35,396 bases of DNA from Pirellulales bacterium (GTDB taxonomy: Bacteria > Planctomycetota > Planctomycetia > Pirellulales > JACPPG01), in NCBI GenBank assembly GCA_036490175.1, contig DASXEJ010000266.1:1-35396 (forward strand). Reading direction: 5' to 3'. The notes beneath the pieces are model-generated. The model made no database searches and was not told where the DNA came from. It saw only the letters and a list, made by a program, of their open reading frames with translations. Shown here in pieces: positions 27,470 through 35,396 of this stretch. The stretch's first letter is position 1, and every line of letters begins with the position of its first letter. A program made the translations under genes and the position numbers.

Positions 27470-28543
27470 ATGCCTGCGACCATCCACCGCCCTGCGACTG
27501 TATCGCGTAATGTTCGCCGTGTCTCCCCCTCGATCGTCGATCCTGCGAGCGCCGCGCCGTTCACGCTCGAACAAGAGCTCAAGCCCTTCGGCACTTGGGT
27601 CGGAAAGCCTATTTGGGTGCCGCCGAAGGAATCCGGCAAAACATTCGCCGAGACCATGCTGCGCGAGACGCGCCCGTTTGCCGCCAAAGACAAGCGTTGG
27701 GCCTCGGTCGTCAAGAAGCATCGTGGCGACTTCACGCAGGTGCGCGAGATCGAACTGTCTCAGGCTTCGATTCGACTTCCTAAAGGAAAGTTCTTCGTCA
27801 CGGTAACCGAGCAAGAGCACTTCGACAAAATCACCGACACGATACCGAAGTGCGTGCAGACCCGGCTTGATGAGTTTTTGAGCGGGCCCGCCATGCAGCG
27901 GGGCGCGAAGGTCTATTACCTGAAGCCGCTGTGTGTCGAAATCGGCGACGAGCTGATCCTCACCACGCGTGAAGACCTGATGGCGGCGATTTCCAAGGTT
28001 CAGGACGACGTCTTTGCCGAGTACCGACGCGTGGCACGCTACCGCCGGCCGTTGCAAGCGATGGTGGCCGCCGCCAATCTTGGTTTGGCCCTGCCGCGCG
28101 GGGTGGTGAATTACGCTGTGGGCCGCAAGCAGCGGGCACTCGATGCATTCCAGGCCCATCTGGAATTCAAGCGCAGAAAACTTGCCCTGCGTACTGCCAA
28201 AACGTTTCGCAAGTGCCGCAGCGACGGCTGCACTTTCGACGAAGTGCTTGAGCTAACCAGTCCGCTCAATCGGATCGACGTGATCGATCAGTTCTGCATC
28301 GAGAATGATGTTTCTTCAGCCAAGCGCCGACAATTGTTGCTCATCGCCACAGGATCCATTCCTTGGTTCGTGGCGATGTCACTGACGATTTCGTTCATGG
28401 CGTCGATCGCCGTGGCTTCGTCGACACCGCCGATCATCGTGTGCGACCCGGCTTTCGTCGCCGAAATGCCGGGCTCGGGCGGGATGGTCCTGAAGATTGG
28501 CCACTTCGACGAGGTCGGCGGCATCACGCACGTCGAAATCTAG
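27470..28543 (+). CDS. Hypothetical protein, 357 residues
   Basis: The ATG at 27470 is preceded by GGAGAG at good spacing; the frame is open five codons further. The protein is basic and mostly soluble-looking: RETRPFAAKDKRWASVVKKH, TVTEQEHFDKITDTIPKCVQ and YYLKPLCVEIGDELIL. A single hydrophobic stretch near 300-322 (IPWFVAMSLTISFMASIAVA) could be a membrane segment, followed by a short C-terminal domain (VCDPAFVAEMPGS). No family is recognised. A 303-codon frame on the opposite strand lacks a start signal and is a shadow. The gene is divergent from katG and convergent with the UPF0314 gene. Confidence 0.75.
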   Translation: MPATIHRPATVSRNVRRVSPSIVDPASAAPFTLEQELKPFGTWVGKPIWVPPKESGKTFAETMLRETRPFAAKDKRWASVVKKHRGDFTQVREIELSQASIRLPKGKFFVTVTEQEHFDKITDTIPKCVQTRLDEFLSGPAMQRGAKVYYLKPLCVEIGDELILTTREDLMAAISKVQDDVFAEYRRVARYRRPLQAMVAAANLGLALPRGVVNYAVGRKQRALDAFQAHLEFKRRKLALRTAKTFRKCRSDGCTFDEVLELTSPLNRIDVIDQFCIENDVSSAKRRQLLLIATGSIPWFVAMSLTISFMASIAVASSTPPIIVCDPAFVAEMPGSGGMVLKIGHFDEVGGITHVEI

Positions 28544-28558
28544 CGACGTATAGTCATC

Positions 28559-28596
28559 GCCCGCCGCGCGGAGACGGTTGCTCCGCGCAGGCGGGC
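28559..28596. terminator. Strong hairpin between convergent genes
   Basis: GCCCGCCGCGCGGAG pairs with CTCCGCGC-A-GGCGGGC: 15 base pairs with one bulged A and a seven-base loop, 15 bp after the hypothetical gene. There is no T run, so it may act as a convergent-gene barrier or RNA-stabilising end rather than a classical terminator. Confidence 0.5.
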
Positions 28597-28639
28597 TCCT
28601 AAAGCCAGGCTGACAGCGCTGTCGAAGCGAGACCGCTGA

Positions 28640-29269
28640 CTAGGTTCCCTGCTGCCAGCTCTTCAGGGCCTCGATCGGGTGGACCAGCATCAGGGTGCTG
28701 AGGATCAGGCTATCGCGGATCCAGAAGACGAGCGTCAGTTCCGTGACAGCGAACAAGATCAACGAACCTGTCAGTCCGAGATACGACGCCAAAGCAAATC
28801 CGCTGCCACAGCTAATGACGTCGCCCAGCGAATTCGCGATCGAGTCTCCCTGGTAGCCGAGCGAAATGGTGGCGGTGCGATAACGCTCGATCACCATCGC
28901 CGAGTTCTCCAGCAACTCCCACGCGGCTTCCAGCGTCATTGCGCAGACAAAACGCCATGTGGTCGGCAGCCGGGGAACGCTCCAGGCCAACAGCCAATAG
29001 AAGACGACGCCGTGCAGCATGTGGGTAAAGCTGTACGGATCGAATAAATGCTGCGAGTTGTGCGAGCTCTGGATCTGTCCCGACCAGAGGAACGGCTCTC
29101 CACACGCGCACCACCAAGACCGCCCGTTGTGGTGCAGCAGGTAGCCGGCGGCAAGCAGGATCACGACCAGCGCCAGCCCTGGCCACAACCAGGCGCGCAA
29201 GCCCGCGGGTTGCGTGGTCGGTTGCTTTTCGACGTTCTCGCCAGACTTCGCTGAGGACTGCTCTGACAT
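28640..29269 (-). CDS. UPF0314/DUF2585 family membrane protein
   Basis: The 209-residue protein starts at the ATG at 29269; the frame extends 170 codons further but that part is low in motif content. After a polar N-terminus and a first membrane helix (WPGLALVVILLAAGYLL) the family signature follows in order: WWCACGEPFLWSGQIQSSHN, SQHLFDPYSFTHMLHGVVFY, LEAAWELLENSAMVIERYR, ATISLGYQGDSIANSLGDV and WIRDSLILSTLMLVHPIEAL. These match UPF0314 closely along its whole length (about 200 residues). The family is known mainly from Alphaproteobacteria and has no established function; conserved His/Glu/Asp residues at the membrane surface suggest a metal-dependent activity. It is divergent from the large membrane-protein gene. 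Confidence 0.9.
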   Translation of the reverse strand: MSEQSSAKSGENVEKQPTTQPAGLRAWLWPGLALVVILLAAGYLLHHNGRSWWCACGEPFLWSGQIQSSHNSQHLFDPYSFTHMLHGVVFYWLLAWSVPRLPTTWRFVCAMTLEAAWELLENSAMVIERYRTATISLGYQGDSIANSLGDVISCGSGFALASYLGLTGSLILFAVTELTLVFWIRDSLILSTLMLVHPIEALKSWQQGT

Positions 29270-29635
29270 AAACGCGAGATCCGTGGGAATGTGCGTGCTG
29301 CGCTGTGGGAACGGTCGTGAATCGCACCGCCATCGTAACCTGTGGCCCTTGAAAAAGCGCGCTGCACGTGATGATTCCCGCTCGGCGGCGATCGGCAACA
29401 GTTGTGGCGTTCTTACCCACCTGTTGCCCTGCAGTTGGACCACTGCATGCCTGCCTGTGGGGCACTGCACTCCCCACACGACACGACGCGCGCTCGAAAA
29501 CGCGTAGCGATCGCTAAACGTCGCTCGGTTCGTGGGTTGCGGCCGATTCCAGACGCGCGCGAGGTGCCTGGCATCGAATTTGTATTGTGCTCCCGTCATC
29601 ACAAACGGCCCTCGCATTGCCAGGAGATTTTCGAA
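29270..29635. other. Divergent intergenic region
   Basis: These 366 bp separate UPF0314 (minus) and the 1213-residue membrane-protein gene (plus). Both flanking frames stay open into it, but no start signals support extension. No promoter boxes are obvious. The last bases hold CAGGAG, the ribosome binding site of the large gene. Confidence 0.4.
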
Positions 29636-32600
29636 ATGAGCAGCCCCCCTGAATCGCGCTCGTTGTTGGCGGAGTTTCTGGACAGTTTCCTGCAGGAACG
29701 AAACATCCGCTGGGTGCTCACCGCCGGACTGGCGATCTTGTTCGGCTCGTCCGTCATGCTTGTGACGAGCCATTGGCACGAGGCCGGCCCGGTTTGGAAG
29801 TACCTTGTTTTTCTGGGGTACACGGGCGTCGCCTTTGTCGTGGGGCAGTTCGTTTGTCCGAAGTTGGGGCTGGATCGGACGGCGACGATTCTTCTCGCAC
29901 TGGTCGCGCTATTGCTGCCGGTGACTTTTGTCGCCTGGCGCTGGACCTGGCCCGGCGTCGATGGCGGCACGATGAGCAGGATCATTTCCGCCGCACTGCT
30001 GGTTGCGAACACGGCCCTGACGGCTTTTGCAGGGCGCGAGGTATTTCGGCGATTATTGCGAGGGGACCAACTCACGTTTCTCGCCAGTTATGTATTGCTG
30101 TGCGTCGTCGGAGCGGTGCTGCCCGCCTGCCCCAGCGGGCTTCTCCTGCCTGCCAGCGTGCTGCTATGGGGAGTGTTCACCGTCGGCAGCGTGAAAGTGA
30201 ATCGCCACGTGTTCTGGTTGACCGAAGAGTTGCGACGGCCGCGCATCTTCGACTTTTTTCCTATCGCGCTACTGGCGGCACAGTTCGTAGGGCTGTTGGC
30301 CTTTTGCGTGGTGCCGTATGTGACTGTCGCCTGGCTGGGGCCAATCTGCGTGCTGGCCTCGTTGACGATCTTGCTCACGGCTGACACCGTGGCACGCGTC
30401 TTCGAGCAGCGCACGGGGGGCATCGTTTGGCCCTGGCCGGCGACGATTGCCGTACCGATGACGATCGGCTTGCTGGTTTGCGTCGGCGGAGTGTTGTTGG
30501 CATCGTCGGGAATAGCACAAGCGCACGATGCGCGGCCGCTGGTGGTTGCAGCCGCTTTGGCAGCATTTGTCATCGAGCGGGTGGCGCGACGCACGAACCA
30601 CGCGTCGTTCGTCTATGCGACATTGCTGCTGGCGACAGTGGCCTATAACTTTCTGCCGTCATTCGCGCTCGAAACGGCGCGCCATGTCATTACCCAATCG
30701 GCTCACGCCGTTCAAGAGCCTCGATTGCCGTTGGCCTTTTACGGCTTCACCTATCTGCCGCTGATTGGCGGGCTGCTGGTCATCGGAGCCATGGCCAAGA
30801 GGCGAGGCGACGCTTTGTTCGCGGCGCCTATCGAACGATACGTCGCGCTGCTTTCCTGGTTGTTGCTCGGCCTGGGCACAACGCACGTCAAGGCGCTGGC
30901 CGGCGTCGGCCTGGCCATGACAGCCGTGTTCGCCGTACACGAGCGCCTATTCCGCTCGCAGGGGGGCATGGTCGGGACGATCATCGCCTGGCTGGTGTGC
31001 TGTGCCGGTGTGGTTCCCTTGGTCAGCGCCGTGGGCGATGTTGCGGTGCCGCAGGTAGCGCACTTTCTGGTGTTCGCGGGGGGAGCAGCCGTTTTGTTCG
31101 CGGTGGGCGCGTGGCGCCGTCGCGTATGGGGAAATGAACCACTCCATTATGAACTGGCCAGCCTGACCGTTTCGCTGGCGATGGCGATTGTCTTTCCGCT
31201 GTTTGCTGTGGCGGCCGATTTGGCAGTACCTATGTTGGGACTGGATATCCCCAGCACCATGGTCGCGGGAACCGACCTGCTGACGTGGGCTGCAGGAGCG
31301 GCGATTGCCCTGCTGATGTTCGGTCATAGTGTGCGCTGGCGCAGCCAGGCGGTGAGCACGGCCGCGATTCTGTTTTTCCAAGCTCTGCAAGTGCTGGCCG
31401 TACTGCAGAGCGGTCTCGCCAACGAGCATCTGCTTGCCGTGGCAACGCTGAGCCTGACCGGACAATGGCTGGTCGCCCGGGTTTTGCGGATGCGGCCGAC
31501 ATTCATCGTCTCGCAGGTATTCGGCACGGCGTTGCGACGCACACTCTCTGTCGAACTATCGGCGATGTTGTCCTTGGTGTGGCTGCCCCATTACGTTTTG
31601 AGCGCATGCGGCCAAACGCCGTGGAGTGGCAGTGTGCCGGAATGCGTCGCCGCGGCGGCGATCATCGGCTGGGCATTCGACCAGGCCATACAGTCTGGGC
31701 AGCGGGGCACCGCTCTGGTTGGCATGCTGACCATCCTGGGTCTGGCCTGCACAATTCTCGTGAGAGTCGCTGGTCCAGGCTATGAGCCATGGTTGCCGGT
31801 GGTCTGTGGCGCGATGGCACTGCTGGGCGTGCCGGCTGCCGAAGCCTTGCGGGCATATCGTGGTCGTCATCCGTACGACGAGGACCAACGTTGCACATCG
31901 GCCGCGCAAACGATCGAACAGCCGTTGGTGGGACTCATGCTGGGCGTGTTCATCGGTCTGGCCTTGTGGTCGATCGTGGCCTGCACAACTCCGTCGATCG
32001 TCGCGGCGGTTTTAGCCGCAGCAGGGCTGGCCTGGTTTTCGGCCCGCTCGCGGTTCCCGGCATTGCGTCTGGCGACCGTCGCTTTGATCAGTTGGCAAGT
32101 CGTGGCATCGCCGGTTGATTTTCTGACGAAGAACCACGATTACGTGTGGGATTTAAGGTGGGTCGACGCCCAGGCAGCCGCTTTCCCGGTAGGCCTGCTG
32201 GCGGCAATCGGTTTTGCGGCTTGGGCGTTGGTGCGTCGCACGAAGAACAACGACGTGGCCGCCATCGTCGATTTGCAACGGATGGGTTTGGGAGCGGTTG
32301 CGATCCTAACCGGCCTGTCCGCGCTGGCCGTCAACGATCCAACGGCCTGGCAAATTGCGATGGCCCTCTTGGCCCCGGTCGTGGTGGCCGTTGCCTACCT
32401 GTACGGCGCGTGGCGCGATCAGATCGAAGCCCGCGTCTGGAGTGCCATGTCGCTGGCGGGCGTCGTGTTGGCTTATATGTTTCATTGGCACTTGCTACGC
32501 GTCGACGGGCAGATCGCGATGTTTGCCTTGTTGGGAACCGGCTTCGCGGCGTGGAGCGTTGGTAAAGCGCTCGCCGGACGCGGCCGGTGGGGAATTTTTG

Positions 32601-33277
32601 CCAGGCCGCTTGTGGATGCTGGCTACCGGTTGCCGGCGTTGAACCTGGCCGTGGCACTTTTCAAACAGGCCACGCTGGCAGAGCCGGGCTGGCTCGGTCC
32701 CGGAACCCTGGCGCTGTTTCTGACGGCCGGCTTCTATTTCTGGCGCGGCGTGGAAGAGCGTCGTCCGCCGGCTGTCCTGTTCGCGGCGCTGGTCGCGAAC
32801 ACGAGCCTGTTTCTGGTGTGGCACGAATTGCGAGTCACCAATCCGCAGTGCTACATGATTCCGTTGGGTGCCACGATCTTGCTTCTGACAGAAACATTGC
32901 GGCGCGAAGTTCCGGAAAGTGTGCGGGATCCGCTGCGCTATCTCGGTGCCATCGTGGTGTTGGTCTCGCCGACGTTCGAAATATTCGACGGCTCATGGCT
33001 GCCGTTTCTGACATTGATGGTGGTCTCGGTCCTGGTGTTGCTGATGGCCATCGGACTGCGTGTGCGGGCTTTGATGTACGCCGGAGCCGGCTTCCTGGCC
33101 GCGGACCTGGCCGGCATGGTCGTCCGCGGCTGCGTCGATCATCCACACCTGCTGTGGGTGGCGGGGCTGGGCATCGGCACCACCGTTGTGGTGCTGGGCG
33201 CCGTGTGCGAGCTGAAGCGCGAGGCGCTGTTGGCCCGCGTGCGATCACTGTCCGCGGCGCTGGAAACCTGGAACTAG
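29636..33277 (+). CDS. Very large multi-pass membrane protein, 1213 residues
   Basis: The ATG at 29636 has AGGAG nine bases upstream; an earlier in-frame start at 29402 has no such support. The N-terminus (SLLAEFLDSFLQERNIRWVL) leads into about 30 or more hydrophobic helices separated by short basic loops, running to the C-terminus. The start resembles DUF2157/DUF2339-type predicted membrane proteins, which have unknown function. There are no obvious soluble domains, no transporter signature and no strongly conserved charged residues in the helices that I can name. Helices rich in Ala, Val, Leu and Trp dominate. It is 45 bp upstream of the PspA-like gene on the same strand and probably forms an operon with it, suggesting an envelope role. 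Confidence 0.8.
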   Translation: MSSPPESRSLLAEFLDSFLQERNIRWVLTAGLAILFGSSVMLVTSHWHEAGPVWKYLVFLGYTGVAFVVGQFVCPKLGLDRTATILLALVALLLPVTFVAWRWTWPGVDGGTMSRIISAALLVANTALTAFAGREVFRRLLRGDQLTFLASYVLLCVVGAVLPACPSGLLLPASVLLWGVFTVGSVKVNRHVFWLTEELRRPRIFDFFPIALLAAQFVGLLAFCVVPYVTVAWLGPICVLASLTILLTADTVARVFEQRTGGIVWPWPATIAVPMTIGLLVCVGGVLLASSGIAQAHDARPLVVAAALAAFVIERVARRTNHASFVYATLLLATVAYNFLPSFALETARHVITQSAHAVQEPRLPLAFYGFTYLPLIGGLLVIGAMAKRRGDALFAAPIERYVALLSWLLLGLGTTHVKALAGVGLAMTAVFAVHERLFRSQGGMVGTIIAWLVCCAGVVPLVSAVGDVAVPQVAHFLVFAGGAAVLFAVGAWRRRVWGNEPLHYELASLTVSLAMAIVFPLFAVAADLAVPMLGLDIPSTMVAGTDLLTWAAGAAIALLMFGHSVRWRSQAVSTAAILFFQALQVLAVLQSGLANEHLLAVATLSLTGQWLVARVLRMRPTFIVSQVFGTALRRTLSVELSAMLSLVWLPHYVLSACGQTPWSGSVPECVAAAAIIGWAFDQAIQSGQRGTALVGMLTILGLACTILVRVAGPGYEPWLPVVCGAMALLGVPAAEALRAYRGRHPYDEDQRCTSAAQTIEQPLVGLMLGVFIGLALWSIVACTTPSIVAAVLAAAGLAWFSARSRFPALRLATVALISWQVVASPVDFLTKNHDYVWDLRWVDAQAAAFPVGLLAAIGFAAWALVRRTKNNDVAAIVDLQRMGLGAVAILTGLSALAVNDPTAWQIAMALLAPVVVAVAYLYGAWRDQIEARVWSAMSLAGVVLAYMFHWHLLRVDGQIAMFALLGTGFAAWSVGKALAGRGRWGIFARPLVDAGYRLPALNLAVALFKQATLAEPGWLGPGTLALFLTAGFYFWRGVEERRPPAVLFAALVANTSLFLVWHELRVTNPQCYMIPLGATILLLTETLRREVPESVRDPLRYLGAIVVLVSPTFEIFDGSWLPFLTLMVVSVLVLLMAIGLRVRALMYAGAGFLAADLAGMVVRGCVDHPHLLWVAGLGIGTTVVVLGAVCELKREALLARVRSLSAALETWN

Positions 33278-33322
33278 GACTTGATGTTTGGGCTTTTACC
33301 TCATTTCAACAGGAGAACGACG

Positions 33323-33997
33323 ATGAATTGGATGGAAAGTTTCAGTTTCGTGATTCGCTCCAGCGTGACCACGCTTCGCGAGAAGGTGGAAAATCCGGAG
33401 CGAATGCTGCATCAATTGCTGGTCGACATGGAAGAGGAGCAGTGCCGTGTACGGTCGAGCGTGGCCGAGGCTATTGCCGACGAGATTCAGCTTGGCAAGC
33501 AGGTCGACAAGGCGCGGCAGGACAGCGAGACCTGGCTCGAGCGCGCCTCGACGGCCATGCAACACGGTGACGAGCGGGCGGCCCAAGCGGCACTCGAGCA
33601 AAAGCTGGCTGCCGACGGCCGCGCCGCGTCGCTCGAGCAGGAACACGCCAAGCAAAAGGAGCAGACGGCGAAACTGGGTCGCTCGGTGCGCGAACTGGAA
33701 TCCAAGATTCGGCAGGCGCGGCAAAAGCGCACGTTGCTCTTGGCGCGCTTGACCCGGGCCGATTCGCAGCGACGGATCGACGGTGCCATCTCGCAATGCG
33801 GCACGGACTCCGCCTTTGCCTCGTTCGATCGACTCGAACAGCGTGTGGAACGGGCCGAAGCACTGGCCACGGCCAACGATCGGCTGGCCGACCGCGACCC
33901 CGACGCGGAGGAATTAGCGCGACAGTTTGAAGAACAACAACGTCAGGAGCAATTAAAGGTCGAACTTGAGGAGCTGAAACGCCGTGTATCCCAGTAA
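33323..33997 (+). CDS. PspA/IM30-family protein
   Basis: The 224-residue protein starts at the ATG at 33323 with AGGAG seven bases upstream. MNWMESFSFVIRSSVTTLRE resembles the amphipathic N-terminal helix that binds membranes in PspA and Vipp1. The rest is coiled coil: VENPERMLHQLLVDMEEEQ, then long Gln/Glu/Arg/Ala heptads to the C-terminus (EEQQRQEQLKVELEELKRRV). The family forms ESCRT-III-like polymers on damaged inner membranes. The upstream gene encodes a giant membrane protein 45 bp away, and the next gene overlaps by 14 bp if it starts at 33984. I find no PspF or PspBC partner. Confidence 0.85.
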   Translation: MNWMESFSFVIRSSVTTLREKVENPERMLHQLLVDMEEEQCRVRSSVAEAIADEIQLGKQVDKARQDSETWLERASTAMQHGDERAAQAALEQKLAADGRAASLEQEHAKQKEQTAKLGRSVRELESKIRQARQKRTLLLARLTRADSQRRIDGAISQCGTDSAFASFDRLEQRVERAEALATANDRLADRDPDAEELARQFEEQQRQEQLKVELEELKRRVSQ

Positions 33998-34391
33998 CCA
34001 GACAGGCATGATCGCATGGTGCCAGCAACTCGCTCGGCTCATGCGATCATGGTGGAAGGTGGATCGCATTCGCGTCTCGCCGCGGGAAGGTCGTTTAAGG
34101 CGGCTGGCGTGCGGCACCTTGGTCAGGATCTGTGACCAGTGGTTCGAAATCGAGAGCCGCACGGTGACCGCGGGACCCGGAACGGTGCTGGTCACTTACG
34201 ATTGCGCGGCGGCGAACCGCAGGGCCCGCTTGCACGTGAAAACGGCCAATACCGGCGATGCGGACACCGTGCGCTGGCAGGATGCTTCGGTCCATCACGA
34301 GATAGACGCTGCCACGATCGAGATATTCGAACGACAACCTGGGATGCTCGACGCGCGGGTTCCGTACCCGTCGCCGTGGCAAGATGACTGA
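33984..34391 (+). CDS. Small hypothetical protein in the PspA unit
   Basis: The protein is 135 residues from a GTG at 33984, inside the end of the PspA gene, or 127 residues from the ATG at 34008, 10 bp after it. The sequence begins with a basic, Trp-containing helix (MIAWCQQLARLMRSWWKVDR) and continues as a beta-rich domain (LACGTLVRICDQWFEIESRT, GTVLVTYDCAAANRRARLHV) ending in VPYPSPWQDD. No family is recognised. Position suggests it belongs functionally with PspA and the large membrane protein. A 14-bp perfect palindrome (CACGACGCGTCGTG, 34395-34408) just after the stop may be a transcript end. Confidence 0.65.
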   Translation: MYPSNQTGMIAWCQQLARLMRSWWKVDRIRVSPREGRLRRLACGTLVRICDQWFEIESRTVTAGPGTVLVTYDCAAANRRARLHVKTANTGDADTVRWQDASVHHEIDAATIEIFERQPGMLDARVPYPSPWQDD

Positions 34392-34457
34392 GCGCACGAC
34401 GCGTCGTGAGATGGCGCGTCTTTCGATAAAGAACCAATCACAGGACCTTACCTGGTC

Positions 34458-34907
34458 ATGCAAAAAAACAATCAGATCAATTTCGGCTTCGCCGCTCTAT
34501 TGATTGGTATTCCGGCGATATTTCACTTGGAATTCGCGGGATCCTATATTGTTGATCCGCGCGGAGATCCGCGGACATTCTGGATTGGACCCGTTAGCAC
34601 GACACTCCCCTTTGTCGGTTTGGCGGCAATATTCTTGCGACATTGTGCAAGAGCCACGCGGCGCGGCTCGATGATTGGCGGCGTGACCTTGCCGGCCTAC
34701 GCCGGCGCGGCGGCGGCATGGATGACGATGATGTCGCTTAGCCTCTTTCTGACATCTCAAACTCCTGGTCCGTCGACTTCGTCGACGATGGGAATCGCTG
34801 TGCTTTTCACGCCACTGTTCTATGTTCCACCGGTTGTCCTCGGATATCCGCTGGGCGCGATCGCTGGCCAGTACGGGATGCGACGAAGAGGACGAACTGG
34901 CAGCTGA
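34458..34907 (+). CDS. Hypothetical membrane protein
   Basis: The 149-residue protein has four hydrophobic segments: FGFAALLIGIPAIFHLEF, STTLPFVGLAAIFL, MIGGVTLPAYAGAAAAWMTM and IAVLFTPLFYVPPVVLGYPL, with a basic C-terminus (MRRRGRTGS). No family is recognised. The ATG at 34458 has only a weak site (ACCTTACC) upstream; codon use is like its neighbours. The spacing of 66 bp from the preceding gene leaves open whether it shares that transcript. Confidence 0.6.
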   Translation: MQKNNQINFGFAALLIGIPAIFHLEFAGSYIVDPRGDPRTFWIGPVSTTLPFVGLAAIFLRHCARATRRGSMIGGVTLPAYAGAAAAWMTMMSLSLFLTSQTPGPSTSSTMGIAVLFTPLFYVPPVVLGYPLGAIAGQYGMRRRGRTGS

Positions 34908-35147
34908 GGGAGTTCGGTCAGGCCAGGGCCGCGACGCAAAGGCGTTGCCACGCGGCCGGTCGCACGCTTCCGGGCCCTGGCCAGCGATCGCGCGATCCGA
35001 ACGACGCGCCTACGCGAGAGAGACTACACTAGACGGACGAATCATCTTGTGGCAACTGCGATAGGAGTCGCGCGCAGCGGCGGTCCCGTCGTTTGTGCCA
35101 TTGCGTGTCCAAAGTGACATTCCCTAGTACCGACTACACGACCGAGC

Positions 35148-35396
35148 ATGCTCGCCAGTATTGAACTATTTGCCTATGGCGCCGCGACCGTGATCGACAC
35201 GGTGCTACTGGTCACGCTCGTCGACGCCCGAAACTATGCGCGCGTGATGTTGCCGATCGTGCTGCTGACCTGCGGCACATGGCTGTTTCACTTCGGCACG
35301 TTTTTTCATGCTTATTTCGAATCGCTGGAGACGCCCTGGTCTGGCGAACTTCACTGGTGGGCCATGAGCGTGATGGCGCTGGGCCTGATCATCATG
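35148..35396 (+). CDS. Partial membrane protein cut by the window end
   Basis: From the ATG at 35148 the frame is open for 83 codons to the last base. The product starts MLASIELFAYGAATVIDTVL and contains three hydrophobic segments (for example VMLPIVLLTCGTWLFHFGTF, MSVMALGLIIM at the end) joined by short loops. The layout resembles multi-helix sensor N-termini of bacterial signalling proteins, but no output domain is visible in this window and I do not assign a function. Confidence 0.6.
   Translation, partial: MLASIELFAYGAATVIDTVLLVTLVDARNYARVMLPIVLLTCGTWLFHFGTFFHAYFESLETPWSGELHWWAMSVMALGLIIM

Noticed and set aside
29402-29635. Upstream extension of the large membrane protein
   Set aside because: The added 78 residues are Arg/His/Pro-rich, unlike the rest, and the internal ATG at 29636 has the only good ribosome binding site.

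Overview
The window looks like chromosomal DNA from a planctomycete (Planctomycetota, probably Pirellulales-like). This rests on family content read by eye, without database searches: a DUF1559 pseudopilin-like protein with an H-X9-DG end, a Tat-exported Gfo/Idh/MocA oxidoreductase, a GYF_2 protein, a leucine-rich-repeat-like protein ending in an STN-like domain, a DUF1593 protein, and two half-tRNA sequences whose reverse strand reads as the 'RPAG(F/I)EP..CGLEV' peptide often mis-annotated in these genomes. No complete tRNA, rRNA, CRISPR array, transposase or intact integrase was seen.

Left part (1-8450): ordinary, loosely packed genes. These are a lipoprotein, a two-gene unit for small stress or envelope membrane proteins (GlsB/YeaQ type plus a hypothetical), a Gfo/Idh/MocA oxidoreductase, an exported DUF1593 protein, an exported alkaline-phosphatase-superfamily protein and a small exported hypothetical protein. 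Several gaps of 300-740 bp hold nothing I can defend.

Middle part (8519-20425): the most interesting region. It is bounded by two 198-bp direct repeats. Each starts with a 22-bp palindrome and ends in the 3' half of a tRNA-Arg-like sequence. Between them are two divergent gene groups facing an A+T-rich control region (about 16660-16800) with good sigma70-type promoters in both directions. Leftward: a MauE/DoxX-thioredoxin fusion, two paralogous secreted proteins with ten conserved cysteines, a LolA-like/C39-like/DUF1573 fusion, and a glycosyltransferase-39-like membrane protein fused to a BPL_N amidotransferase-like domain, coupled by a TGATG overlap. Rightward: a DUF1559 pseudopilin and a membrane-anchored alpha/beta hydrolase, with a GYF_2 membrane protein converging. 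My inference is a mobile or formerly mobile cassette for export, oxidative folding, processing and perhaps glycosylation of disulfide-rich surface proteins. I do not recognise it as a described system.

Right of the second repeat (20426-21130) are gene remnants: a possible integrase C-terminal tail and the end of a SMI1/KNR4 (SUKH) protein. Then comes amt (ammonium transporter) with a textbook sigma54 promoter, the LRR/STN-like protein, katG, a 357-residue hypothetical protein, a UPF0314/DUF2585 membrane protein, and a plus-strand unit of a 1213-residue membrane protein, a PspA/IM30 homologue and a small hypothetical protein. The window ends with two further membrane proteins, the last cut by the window edge.
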